Part shown: piece after piece, positions 16,883 through 25,500 of the stretch
Layout: the number at the start of each line of letters is the position of its first letter
Numbering within the stretch: position 1 is the first letter of the stretch
Notes under the pieces: model-generated
Seen by the model: the letters and a program-made list of their open reading frames with translations, nothing else
Databases searched by the model: none
Told to the model about the DNA's origin: nothing
Program-made: the position numbers and the translations under genes
NCBI GenBank assembly: GCA_018335925.1
Contig: JAGXRF010000019.1
Coordinates: forward strand, 1-64,000
Reading direction: 5' to 3'
Source: Flavobacteriales bacterium
GTDB taxonomy: Bacteria; Bacteroidota; Bacteroidia; Flavobacteriales; Flavobacteriaceae
DNA length: 64,000 bases

Positions 16883-19800
16883 ATGATACATTTTTTTGGA
16901 AACCTCCAAAATACCGTTTTTGCTGTACAATCTAACCAGGCATTAACGGAAGAAACTATTGAAAAATTAACTTGGCTTTTCGGAAATGCCCCTTATTTAA
17001 ATCAATCGAAAATTTCTGCTGCATTTGTTGGTCCTCGTGCAACAATGACTTCTCCATGGAGCACCAATGCTGTTGAAATTATGCAAAACATGGGGATAGA
17101 AGGAATTATTCGTATGGAAGAAATGCATGCATGGCATCCGGATTTTGCTTTCGACCCAATGTTGATGCAAAAATTCGAAAGCTTACACCAAGCAATTTTT
17201 GACATTCCGATTACACCCGAGCCTATCTTATATATTGAAGATATAGCTGCTTACAACCAACAAGAAGGCTTGGCTTTGAGTGAGCAAGAGGTAACTTATT
17301 TAAACCAACTTTCGGAAAAATTAGGAAGAAAACTCACAGATTCTGAAGTATTTGGATTTTCGCAAGTCAATTCTGAACATTGCCGTCACAAAATTTTTAA
17401 TGGAACTTTTGTGATTGATGGAGAAGAACAACCCACATCTTTATTTCAGTGGATTAAAAAAACCAGCAAAGAGCATCCCAACGAAATAGTTTCTGCCTAC
17501 AAAGACAATGTGGCTTTTGTAAAGGGGCCAAAAGTAACCCAATTTGCTCCAAAGAGTTTTACTTCTTCAGATATTTATGAAAAAAGTGCCTTTGATTCGG
17601 TGCTTTCTTTAAAAGCAGAAACCCATAATTTCCCAACTACGGTAGAACCATTTAATGGTGCAGCCACAGGTTCGGGAGGGGAAATTAGAGACCGTTTGGC
17701 AGGTGGACAAGGTTCATTGCCTTTAGCTGGTACTGCGGTGTACATGACTTCGTATTCCCGTTTACAAGAAAACAAACCTTGGGAACAAAAATTCCCAGAA
17801 CGCAAATGGTTATACCAAACACCTTTAGATATTTTAATCAAAGCATCTAATGGTGCCTCTGACTTTGGAAATAAATTCGGTCAGCCTTTAATTTCCGGAT
17901 CTCTACTTACTTTTGAGCACAACGAACAAGAAGACCGTTTAGACGATATGTATCGTTATTTAGGTTTTGACAAAGTGATTATGTTGGCTGGTGGAGTTGG
18001 TTATGGAAAATTAGAACAAGCCCAAAAACAAACCCCAAAACCTGGAGATAAAATTGTAGTATTAGGTGGTGAAAACTATCGAATTGGAATGGGTGGTGCA
18101 GCTGTTTCGAGTGCAGACACCGGTGCATTTGGCAGTGGTATTGAGTTAAATGCCATCCAACGTTCCAACCCAGAAATGCAAAAAAGAGTAGCCAATACCA
18201 TTCGTAGTTTGGTAGAAATGGAACACAATCCAATTGTTTCTATCCACGATCATGGTGCTGGTGGACACTTAAATTGTTTATCAGAATTGGTAGAGCACAG
18301 TGGTGGAACCATTGATTTAGACAAACTTCCGGTGGGAGACCCTACCCTATCTGCCAAAGAAATTATTGGCAACGAATCGCAAGAAAGAATGGGATTGGTG
18401 ATAGATGCCAAAGATGTGCCTTTATTAACCCAAATTGCAGAGAGAGAACGTGCACCTTGGTATGTGGTTGGTGAAGTTACGGATGACCATCGTTTTACGA
18501 TTGCATCTTCTTCTAGCCAACAAAAACCAATGGATTTTGCATTGGAAGATATGTTTGGAAACTCTCCCAAAACCATTTTAGAAGATAAAAAAATAGCAGC
18601 CAAATACCAACCCTTACAATACCAAACAAATCTTTGGCAAGATTATTTGCTACAAGTATTAAGTTTAGAAGCAGTAGCTTGTAAAGATTGGCTTACCAAT
18701 AAAGTAGATCGTTGCGTTGGTGGAAAAGTAGCCAAGCAACAAACCGTTGGAGCTTTGCAATTGCCATTAAACAATTGTGGTGTGATGGCTTTAGACTACG
18801 ACAGCAACCATGGAGTGGTTACTTCTATTGGGCATGCTCCGGTAGCAGCCATCATTCAACCGGAAGCAGGAAGTAGATTGGCCATTGCAGAAGCTTTAAC
18901 CAACTTGGTTTTTGCTCCTTTAGAAAAAGGATTGCATGGGGTTTCTTTATCTGCTAACTGGATGTGGCCTTGCAACAATCCAGGAGAGAATGCCAGATTG
19001 TATCAAGCAGTGCAAGCATGTGCGGAATTTGCCTTAGGATTAGGCATCAACATCCCGACAGGAAAAGACTCTTTATCCATGAAACAAAAATATACAGATA
19101 AGGAAGTACTGTCACCCGGAACTGTGATTATTTCTGCTATTGCTCACACCCAAAATATTAGAAAAGTAGTGGAACCTGTATTGCAATCAGGAGATGGCAC
19201 CATCGTTTATCTTCCTTTTCATCAAAATGAATTGGCATTGGGTGGAAGCTCCTTTGCTCAAGTGTTGCATCAATTAGGTAACCAAGCACCGGATGTGAGC
19301 GATGCAACTTATTTTGCCAATTGTTTTCAAGCCGTGCAATCGCAAATCAACCAAAATAATATTTTAGCAGGACATGATATTGGCAGTGGTGGTTGGATTA
19401 CCACGTTGTTAGAAATGTGTTTTGCAGAAAACCAATTAGGTGCCACTATTGATGCTACTGCTATTCCGGCAAAAGATTGGATGACTTTATTGTTTCATGA
19501 AAATCCGGGAGTATTATTGCAAGTAACAGATATGCAATTATTTGCAGAAGAATTTTCTGCAAAACAAATAAATTTCTATCCTTTAGGAAAAACCAATAAT
19601 TCTGGAAATGTGCAATTGCAATTTCATGAAAATCAAGCTGTATTAAATGTAGCAACCTACCGTGATGCCTGGTTTTATACTTCGTATTTGTTAGATAATC
19701 ATCAAACCAAAAACGGATTGGCTAAAGTACGATTTGATAACTATAAAAACCAAGGGTTGCAGTTTGTGTTTCCGAATGCATTTGATGGAGAAAAACCAGA

Positions 19801-20560
19801 AATGCCTTCCAAAAAACCAAAAGCAGCAGTGATTAGAGAAAAAGGAAGCAATTCGGAAAGAGAATTGGCTAATGCTTTATTTTTAGCTGGTTTTGAAGTA
19901 AAAGACGTTCACATGACCGATTTGGTAAGTGGCAGAGAAACCTTAGAAGATGTCCAATTTATTGGAGCTGTTGGAGGATTTTCTAATTCAGATGTGTTAG
20001 GAAGTGCCAAAGGATGGGCAGGAGCTTTTAAGTACAACGATAAAGCAAGAGAAGCTTTACAAAAATTCTTTGCCAGAGAAGATACGTTGTCTATAGGAAT
20101 TTGTAATGGCTGTCAGTTATTTATGGAATTGGAAGTCATCCACCCGGAATTACCAGAACACGGAAAAATGAAACACAACCATTCCGGTAAACACGAATGT
20201 GGATTTACTTCGGTTACCATTCAGCCAAACCATTCAGTGATGCTGTCAGAATTAGCAGGTACAACCCTTGGAGTATGGATTTCTCATGGTGAAGGTCGTT
20301 TTCATTTGCCTTTAGCAAAAGAAAATTACCCTATTGTGGGCACTTATGCTTATGAGGGATATCCGGCAAATCCAAACGGTTCGGATTACAACACTGCTAT
20401 GTTATGCGACAAAACCGGACGACATTTGGTTACTATGCCACATTTAGAACGATCTATTTTCCCATGGAACTGGGCTAATTATCCAAAAAACAGAACGGAT
20501 GAAGTTTCTCCTTGGATACAAGCATTTGTGAATGCAAGAAAGTGGTTAGAGAATAAATAA
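16883..20560 (+). CDS. purL: Phosphoribosylformylglycinamidine synthase, large form
   Basis: This enzyme makes FGAM from FGAR, glutamine and ATP in purine synthesis. At 1225 residues it is the fused large form, with synthetase and glutaminase in one chain. Visible parts are the FGAM-synthase signature SQVNSEHCRHKIFNG near residue 170, KAETHNFPTTVEPFNGAATG, the glycine-rich GGRVG-type repeats of the two AIRS-like halves, and SIHDHGAGGH. A C-terminal class I amidotransferase domain follows, with nucleophile GICNGCQLF near residue 1072, KHECGF and the ISHGEGRFH histidine motif. The frame is open to a TTG at 16859, but the promoter position favours the ATG used here. It is monocistronic, with a strong terminator. 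Confidence 0.95.
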   Translation: MIHFFGNLQNTVFAVQSNQALTEETIEKLTWLFGNAPYLNQSKISAAFVGPRATMTSPWSTNAVEIMQNMGIEGIIRMEEMHAWHPDFAFDPMLMQKFESLHQAIFDIPITPEPILYIEDIAAYNQQEGLALSEQEVTYLNQLSEKLGRKLTDSEVFGFSQVNSEHCRHKIFNGTFVIDGEEQPTSLFQWIKKTSKEHPNEIVSAYKDNVAFVKGPKVTQFAPKSFTSSDIYEKSAFDSVLSLKAETHNFPTTVEPFNGAATGSGGEIRDRLAGGQGSLPLAGTAVYMTSYSRLQENKPWEQKFPERKWLYQTPLDILIKASNGASDFGNKFGQPLISGSLLTFEHNEQEDRLDDMYRYLGFDKVIMLAGGVGYGKLEQAQKQTPKPGDKIVVLGGENYRIGMGGAAVSSADTGAFGSGIELNAIQRSNPEMQKRVANTIRSLVEMEHNPIVSIHDHGAGGHLNCLSELVEHSGGTIDLDKLPVGDPTLSAKEIIGNESQERMGLVIDAKDVPLLTQIAERERAPWYVVGEVTDDHRFTIASSSSQQKPMDFALEDMFGNSPKTILEDKKIAAKYQPLQYQTNLWQDYLLQVLSLEAVACKDWLTNKVDRCVGGKVAKQQTVGALQLPLNNCGVMALDYDSNHGVVTSIGHAPVAAIIQPEAGSRLAIAEALTNLVFAPLEKGLHGVSLSANWMWPCNNPGENARLYQAVQACAEFALGLGINIPTGKDSLSMKQKYTDKEVLSPGTVIISAIAHTQNIRKVVEPVLQSGDGTIVYLPFHQNELALGGSSFAQVLHQLGNQAPDVSDATYFANCFQAVQSQINQNNILAGHDIGSGGWITTLLEMCFAENQLGATIDATAIPAKDWMTLLFHENPGVLLQVTDMQLFAEEFSAKQINFYPLGKTNNSGNVQLQFHENQAVLNVATYRDAWFYTSYLLDNHQTKNGLAKVRFDNYKNQGLQFVFPNAFDGEKPEMPSKKPKAAVIREKGSNSERELANALFLAGFEVKDVHMTDLVSGRETLEDVQFIGAVGGFSNSDVLGSAKGWAGAFKYNDKAREALQKFFAREDTLSIGICNGCQLFMELEVIHPELPEHGKMKHNHSGKHECGFTSVTIQPNHSVMLSELAGTTLGVWISHGEGRFHLPLAKENYPIVGTYAYEGYPANPNGSDYNTAMLCDKTGRHLVTMPHLERSIFPWNWANYPKNRTDEVSPWIQAFVNARKWLENK

Positions 20561-20563
20561 GTA

Positions 20564-20595
20564 TAAAAAAACCTCGGAAATTTCCCGAGGTTTTT
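20564..20595 (+). terminator. Terminator after purL
   Basis: AAAAAACCTCGG and CCGAGGTTTTTT form a 12-base stem around a 7-base loop. Confidence 0.92.
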
Positions 20596-20613
20596 TATTG
20601 TAAAACATTTTAA

Positions 20614-20875
20614 AATAAACTGAAATTTGTCAAGCTGAATTTATTTCAGCTTCTATAATTAATGGTAATTAAAGTTTTGATAGATTCTGAAGCATGTTCA
20701 GAATGACAAATGTTTATTTTAGACACCTTTTTTAAATTGCAAATCACGTCTGATATAAACTGAAATTTGTCAAGCTGAATTTATTTCAGCATCTAAAATT
20801 AATGATCATAAAAGTATTGATAGATTCTGAAGCAAGTTCAGAATGACAAATGGTTATTTTGACAACTTTTTTAAT
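20614..20875. repeat. Two tandem copies of a palindromic intergenic repeat
   Basis: The 327-base gap between purL and the DUF2911 gene holds two units about 120 bases long with a 140-base period. Each core (20625-20711 and 20765-20851) begins ATTTGTCA and ends TGACAAAT. Inside are two smaller hairpins, GCTGAATTTATTTCAGC and TTCTGAAGC...GTTCAGAA. The copies differ by scattered substitutions. No open reading frame is present. Related sequence occurs near 44.8 and 63.1 kb in this window. Confidence 0.9.
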
Positions 20876-20887
20876 AAACATGAATAA

Positions 20888-21736
20888 TTATTTCTTGCTC
20901 CACTCAGCAATACTGTCTTTGTTCATTTTTACATAATCGGCATTACCAGCTTTTTCAGCTCCTTGTAACGATAGATTTGCAGTTTCAATCGCACCTTTTT
21001 TATCCCCTGCTTTTGCCTGAATTTGCGACTTTAAACGCAAATACCAAAAAGGAGTTCCTTTTGCTTCCGTCATGCTACAAGCTTTATTAACATATTCTAA
21101 TGCTTTTGCATTGTCTGCATTGGCAGCAAAATAATATTGAGCAGCAGCAAAATAATCACTGGCAGCTGGTCCACCCAAAACTTTATCAATGCTTGCCATG
21201 GCTGCTTTTTGGGTAGGAACTTCAAACTTAATAGCTACTTTGGTCTTCTCCCACATGATTTCTAAGTGAGCAAAATCGTTGTCGATATTGTTAATTGCAA
21301 TGGTAAAAGTTTCTACATGATTTCCTAAGGCTTCCACTTTAGCAGAGGTTCTTAAGGCTACTTTTGCTTCGTCAAAATTTTGAGGAGTTCCCCAGTTTTC
21401 GGTGTCTTTGTAAAAAACAACCTCCCAAACATCTGCTTTTGGTGTAGCAAAAATGGCATATTTTCCTTTTGGCAATGCTTTTCCGTCAATTTTTACTTCT
21501 TCAGAAAAAGTAATCATCGAGTTTAAGTTGGCACCAGTCCTCCATAATTTTCCAAAAGGAACTAGATTTCCAAATACTGCTCTTCCTTTTGCACTCGGAC
21601 GATTGTATTCAATTTCAACTTCAGTTAAACCAACCGTTTGTTGTACTACAGATCTCGGACTAGGAGCTGGAGTTTTAATTTGAGCAGAAACGGCCATAAA
21701 AGCCATCATTAAGATTCCTGAAACAATTTTTTTCAT
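20888..21736 (-). CDS. DUF2911 family exported protein
   Basis: This 282-residue protein has a signal peptide (cleavage near AVSAQ). The DUF2911 domain covers about residues 25-170 (PSAKGRAVFGNLVPFGKLWRTG, LPKGKYAIFA). The C-terminal third is helix-rich with TPR-like spacing (AKALEYVNKACSM, KGAIETANLSLQGAEKAGN). The family is common in Bacteroidota and has no established function that I know. It probably acts in the periplasm or at the surface. The gene has its own -7 box and is divergent from the SRPBCC-photolyase operon. Confidence 0.85.
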   Translation of the reverse strand: MKKIVSGILMMAFMAVSAQIKTPAPSPRSVVQQTVGLTEVEIEYNRPSAKGRAVFGNLVPFGKLWRTGANLNSMITFSEEVKIDGKALPKGKYAIFATPKADVWEVVFYKDTENWGTPQNFDEAKVALRTSAKVEALGNHVETFTIAINNIDNDFAHLEIMWEKTKVAIKFEVPTQKAAMASIDKVLGGPAASDYFAAAQYYFAANADNAKALEYVNKACSMTEAKGTPFWYLRLKSQIQAKAGDKKGAIETANLSLQGAEKAGNADYVKMNKDSIAEWSKK

Positions 21737-21764
21737 GGTATTTTTTTTTAATTTTAGTGTTGTT

Positions 21765-21772
21765 CAAAATTA
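21765..21772 (-). promoter_or_regulatory. -7 box of the DUF2911 gene
   Basis: TAATTTTG on the minus strand fits TAnnTTTG, 28 bases before the start. Confidence 0.5.
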
Positions 21773-21791
21773 CTTTTTATACCTAATGGCA

Positions 21792-21866
21792 TTGTTAAAT
21801 TTATGCTAAATGAAAATTTTTGTTTAACTTTTAAATGTTTTTGTTAAACAAAAAAATTTATCTTTG
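21792..21866 (+). promoter_or_regulatory. Promoter with repeated TTGTTWAAC motif upstream of the photolyase operon
   Basis: The -7 box TATCTTTG is at 21859-21866. Upstream are TTGTTAAAT (21792), TTGTTTAAC (21820) and TTGTTAAAC (21841). The last two form a perfect 12-base inverted repeat (TTTTTGTTTAAC and GTTAAACAAAAA) around 14 bases, spaced about two helical turns apart. This layout looks like a regulator binding region next to or over the -33 position. Which protein binds is unknown. Confidence 0.55.
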
Positions 21867-21880
21867 TGAAAAATTGTATT

Positions 21881-22351
21881 ATGAAAGTTTACACCCTACA
21901 TACCAAACAAAACTTACCAATTAGCTTGTCTGAGGCTTGGAACTTTTTGTCAGATCCTAAAAACTTAAAAACCATCACTCCTGAATATATGGGATTTGAT
22001 ATTTTAAGTGGTGCTGATAGAAAAATGTATCCTGGACAAATTATACAATACATTGTAACCCCAGTTTTAGGCATTCCGACAAAATGGGTAACAGAAATTA
22101 CCCATGTAGTGGACCAACAATATTTTGTAGATGAACAACGATTTGGCCCATATAGTTTGTGGCATCACAAACATTTTTTAAAGGAAATTCCGGGTGGTGT
22201 AGAGATGGAAGATATTGTGGATTACAAAGTCCCTTTTGGAATTTTGGGTCAATTGGTGCATCCAATCATTGTTGCTCCAAAACTGAAAGAAATTTTTGAC
22301 TACCGTCAAAAAAAATTAATTGAATTATTTGGTCCTTATACCGGTAAATAA
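21881..22351 (+). CDS. SRPBCC family protein, first gene of the photolyase operon
   Basis: This protein has 156 residues from the ATG at 21881; the in-frame GTG at 21866 coincides with the -7 box and is rejected. LPISLSEAWNFLSDPKNLKTITPEYMGF is the start of the START/SRPBCC ligand-binding fold. YIVTPVLGIPTKWVTEITHV and HHKHFLKEIPGGVEMEDIVDYKVPFG are typical of the cyclase/dehydrase-like group. These proteins bind hydrophobic ligands in a deep pocket, but the ligand here is unknown. The SDR gene follows after 8 bases. In flavobacteria I recall such proteins next to photolyase genes. Confidence 0.82.
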   Translation: MKVYTLHTKQNLPISLSEAWNFLSDPKNLKTITPEYMGFDILSGADRKMYPGQIIQYIVTPVLGIPTKWVTEITHVVDQQYFVDEQRFGPYSLWHHKHFLKEIPGGVEMEDIVDYKVPFGILGQLVHPIIVAPKLKEIFDYRQKKLIELFGPYTGK

Positions 22352-22359
22352 CAAACAAC

Positions 22360-23058
22360 ATGAAAAACATTTTATTGATAGGTGGTTCGCACGGAATTGG
22401 GCAAGCTTTGGTAGAAAAACTAGCCAATCAACTCCAGATTTGGGTGGCTTGCAGAAGCGAAGATTTTGCAAACAAGAATCAAGTGAATCACATTCCATTT
22501 GATATTTTACAAGGAGATTTTCCGATAGAACAATTACCAGAAAAGTTAGATGGTTTTGTGTACTTACCCGGTACCATTCAATTGAAACCTTTTAAAAATT
22601 TAAAACCTGAACAATTTAAGCAAGACTTTGAGTATAACTTTTTAAAAATGGTTGGCATTGTACAAGCTATTTTACCAAAGTTATTACAAAGTAACCAAGC
22701 TTCTATCGTTTTATATAGTAGTGTGGCAGCAACTACCGGCATGCCTTTTCACACCAGTGTGGCAGCTTCAAAAGCTGCAATTGAAGGTTTTGCAAAATCT
22801 TTTGCTGCAGAATTTGCTCCCAAAATCAGAATCAATGTAGTGGCTCCATCGTTAACCGATACCCCTTTGGCAGAAAAATTCTTGAATAATGACATCAAGA
22901 AAGAAAAATCAGCAGAACGTCATCCTTTAAAAAGAGTGGGAACACCAAATGATATTGCCAATATTTCTGCATTTTTGTTGTCAGAAGATTCTTCCTGGAT
23001 TACTGGGCAAGTTTTTGGTGTAGATGGTGGCATGTCGACTTTAAACACACAAATGTAA
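22360..23058 (+). CDS. Short-chain dehydrogenase/reductase in the photolyase operon
   Basis: This 232-residue SDR has the cofactor loop LIGGSHGIGQAL (the TGxxxGxG equivalent) at the N-terminus. The active site shows SSVAA followed by a shifted motif, SVAASKAAIEGF; the usual YxxxK reads SVAASK here, so the catalytic tyrosine seems to be replaced by serine. NVVAPSLTDTPLAEKF and the C-terminal ITGQVFGVDGGMS complete the family pattern. The loss of the tyrosine could mean altered chemistry or a non-enzymatic role. The stop is one base before the photolyase start. Confidence 0.85.
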   Translation: MKNILLIGGSHGIGQALVEKLANQLQIWVACRSEDFANKNQVNHIPFDILQGDFPIEQLPEKLDGFVYLPGTIQLKPFKNLKPEQFKQDFEYNFLKMVGIVQAILPKLLQSNQASIVLYSSVAATTGMPFHTSVAASKAAIEGFAKSFAAEFAPKIRINVVAPSLTDTPLAEKFLNNDIKKEKSAERHPLKRVGTPNDIANISAFLLSEDSSWITGQVFGVDGGMSTLNTQM

Positions 23059-23059
23059 T

Positions 23060-24346
23060 ATGGTTGTTTTTTGGTTTAGAAGAGATTTGCGATGGGTAGA
23101 TAATGCTGCTTTGTATGCTGCTTTAACTTCCGGAGAAAAAGTAATGCCAATCTTTATCTTTGATCAAGAAATTTTACAACATTTACCCAAAGAGGATGCA
23201 AGAGTAAGTTTTATTCATCTTCACTTACAGAAAATCAATCAACATTTTCAAGAATTTCAATCCGGTTTACAAATTTTTTACGGAAAGCCTTGCGATGTTT
23301 TTAAAGAGTTGATTGACAAATTTTCTATTTCATGCGTGTACACCAATCACGACTATGAGCCTTATGCAAGAAAAAGAGACTTGGAAATTTTTAAACTATT
23401 ACAAAAACACGACATTGGTTTTAAAACTTGCAAAGACCAAGTAGTTTTTGAAAAAAGCGAGGTGGTTAAAGAAGATGGCACTCCTTATGTAGTGTTTACT
23501 CCCTACTCCAGAAAATGGAAAGAAGTTTTCAAACAAACTGGCTTAGTTCATTTTGCTTCAGAGAAACATTTGGATGCATTGGAAAAGATGGAATCTAAAT
23601 TTTTAAGTTTAGAAGCTATTGGATTTGAAGCTACCAAAATAGATTTACCCAATTACAATGTCACCCCAAATATCATTGACCAATACGAACAAACCAGAAA
23701 TTTCCCGGCTATCGATGGTACTTCTCGATTAGGGGTTCATTTGCGATTTGGTACTGTAAGTGTTCGGAAAATGGTAGAGAAAGCCTTGCAAAGCAAAAAC
23801 GAAACTTTTTTGAACGAATTGATTTGGAGAGAATTCTTTATGCAAATTTTATGGCATTTTCCGCATACTTTTCAAAAGAGTTTTAAATCAAAATACGATT
23901 TCATTATTTGGGAAAACAACGAAGAACATTTTAAAAAATGGTGCGAAGGCAAAACCGGATATCCGTTAGTAGATGCCGGAATGCGAGAATTAAATGCTAC
24001 CGGACACATGCACAATCGGGTGCGTATGATCGTGGCTAGCTTTTTATGTAAGCATTTATTAATCGATTGGAGATGGGGTGAAGCTTATTTTGCAGAAAAA
24101 CTGTTGGATTACGAAATGGCAAGCAACGTTGGAAACTGGCAGTGGGCCGCAGGAAGCGGTGTAGATGCCGCACCTTATTTCCGAATTTTTAATCCATCTG
24201 AACAAGTTAAAAAATTTGACAAAGATTATCGTTATATCAAAAAGTGGATACCGGAATTGGAAACCTCATATTATCCCAAGCCTATCGTAGAACATTCTTT
24301 TGCCAGAGAACGATGTTTAAGCAGATACAAAGAAGCGGTTGGATAA
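23060..24346 (+). CDS. phr: Deoxyribodipyrimidine photolyase / cryptochrome family
   Basis: This light-dependent flavoprotein has 428 residues. The N-terminal alpha/beta domain (VVFWFRRDLRWVDNAAL) binds the antenna cofactor in this family. The C-terminal FAD domain shows GTSRLGVHLRFGTVS, ELIWREFFMQIL, HNRVRMIVASFL, and the block NVGNWQWAAGSGVDAAPYFRIFNP. These motifs match class I CPD photolyases and close relatives. Repair of UV-induced pyrimidine dimers is the likely role. A cryptochrome-type function cannot be excluded. It is the last gene of the three-gene operon and has a strong terminator. Confidence 0.93.
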   Translation: MVVFWFRRDLRWVDNAALYAALTSGEKVMPIFIFDQEILQHLPKEDARVSFIHLHLQKINQHFQEFQSGLQIFYGKPCDVFKELIDKFSISCVYTNHDYEPYARKRDLEIFKLLQKHDIGFKTCKDQVVFEKSEVVKEDGTPYVVFTPYSRKWKEVFKQTGLVHFASEKHLDALEKMESKFLSLEAIGFEATKIDLPNYNVTPNIIDQYEQTRNFPAIDGTSRLGVHLRFGTVSVRKMVEKALQSKNETFLNELIWREFFMQILWHFPHTFQKSFKSKYDFIIWENNEEHFKKWCEGKTGYPLVDAGMRELNATGHMHNRVRMIVASFLCKHLLIDWRWGEAYFAEKLLDYEMASNVGNWQWAAGSGVDAAPYFRIFNPSEQVKKFDKDYRYIKKWIPELETSYYPKPIVEHSFARERCLSRYKEAVG

Positions 24347-24378
24347 CAAAAAAGCACCTTTTATGGTGCTTTTTTGTT
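24346..24378 (+). terminator. Terminator after the photolyase operon
   Basis: AACAAAAAAGCACC pairs with GGTGCTTTTTTGTT around a 6-base loop. The stem is nearly symmetric and may also serve the minus-strand gene that ends at 24397. Confidence 0.9.
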
Positions 24379-24396
24379 GTGAACTTGTAAAATATG

Positions 24397-25437
24397 TTAC
24401 TTGATATACTCTATCGAGATTTCTTCATTAGTATTCTCTGAATCAAAAAACCCTTGTTCTCCCATCCATTCGTCGCTAAACACTTTGCTCATATATCTGG
24501 ATCCATGGTCTGGAAAAATGGCAACTACTATGGAGTTTTCGTCAAACATCCCTTGATCTGCATATTGTTTCACGGCTTGCATCACTGCACCAGAAGTATA
24601 ACCAACAAACAAGCCTTCTGCTTTGGCAATTTGACGGGTCATATGTGCACTTTCTTCGTCTGTAACTTTTTCAAATTGGTCAATCACATCAAAATCAGTA
24701 GCAGTTGGAATCAAATTTTTACCCAAGCCTTCGATTCGGTAAGGATAAATTTCATTCTTGTCAAACTCTTTGGTTTCATGGTATTTTTTTAATACCGAAC
24801 CAAAAGCATCTACTCCTAAAATTTTGATATTTGGATTTTTCTCTTTCAAATATTTTGCGATACCTGAAATGGTACCACCAGTTCCACTACAAGCCACCAA
24901 GTGGGTAATTTGTCCACCTGTTTGGTCCCAAATTTCTGGTCCTGTACTCAAATAATGGGCATCTACATTCAATTGATTAAAATACTGATTGATGTACACA
25001 GAACCTTTTGTTTCTTCATGCAATCTTTTGGCTACATTGTAGTACGATCTTTCGTCATCTGCACTTACATGGGCAGGGCAAACATATACTTTTGCTCCCA
25101 TGCTTCGCAACATATCTATTTTATCTTTAGAAGATTTGCTGCTCACAGCCAAAATACATTGATATCCTTTGATGATACTTACCATAGCCAAACTAAAGCC
25201 TGTATTTCCGGAAGTAGTTTCGATAATGGTATCTCCTGGAGATAAAATTCCCTGACGCTCTGCTTCCTCAATTATATGCAATGCGATACGATCTTTGGTA
25301 GAATGTCCGGGATTGAATGCTTCTACTTTTGCATAAAAATTACCAGGTAAGTCTTTGGTGATGTGGTTCAACTGAATTAATGGGGTATTGCCAATTAATT
25401 CAAGTACGTTGGTATATGCTTTGATATTTTTCTTCAT
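24397..25437 (-). CDS. PLP-dependent cysteine synthase / cystathionine beta-synthase family enzyme
   Basis: This fold-type II PLP enzyme of 346 residues has [15 protein letters not shown] at the start, NPGHSTKDR (PLP lysine), [26 protein letters not shown] and the serine-type phosphate loop GYTSGAV. The C-terminal [16 protein letters not shown] block is typical of cystathionine beta-synthase-like members without CBS domains. It should make cysteine or cystathionine from an activated or free serine. I set the start at the ATG of [11 protein letters not shown]. The frame is open to an earlier ATG at 25473, which would lie right at the predicted transcript start. A trans-sulfuration partner of the gamma type is at the window end. 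Confidence 0.88.
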   Translation of the reverse strand: MKKNIKAYTNVLELIGNTPLIQLNHITKDLPGNFYAKVEAFNPGHSTKDRIALHIIEEAERQGILSPGDTIIETTSGNTGFSLAMVSIIKGYQCILAVSSKSSKDKIDMLRSMGAKVYVCPAHVSADDERSYYNVAKRLHEETKGSVYINQYFNQLNVDAHYLSTGPEIWDQTGGQITHLVACSGTGGTISGIAKYLKEKNPNIKILGVDAFGSVLKKYHETKEFDKNEIYPYRIEGLGKNLIPTATDFDVIDQFEKVTDEESAHMTRQIAKAEGLFVGYTSGAVMQAVKQYADQGMFDENSIVVAIFPDHGSRYMSKVFSDEWMGEQGFFDSENTNEEISIEYIK

Positions 25438-25480
25438 AGTAGCCAATTGTAAGATGCAGTTACCCCACATCAAAACCTTG

Positions 25481-25488
25481 CAAATTTA
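25481..25488 (-). promoter_or_regulatory. -7 box of the cysteine synthase-like gene
   Basis: TAAATTTG on the minus strand fits TAnnTTTG. It places transcription close to 25474 and supports the downstream ATG at 25437. Confidence 0.5.
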
Positions 25489-25500
25489 TAAAAAAATATT

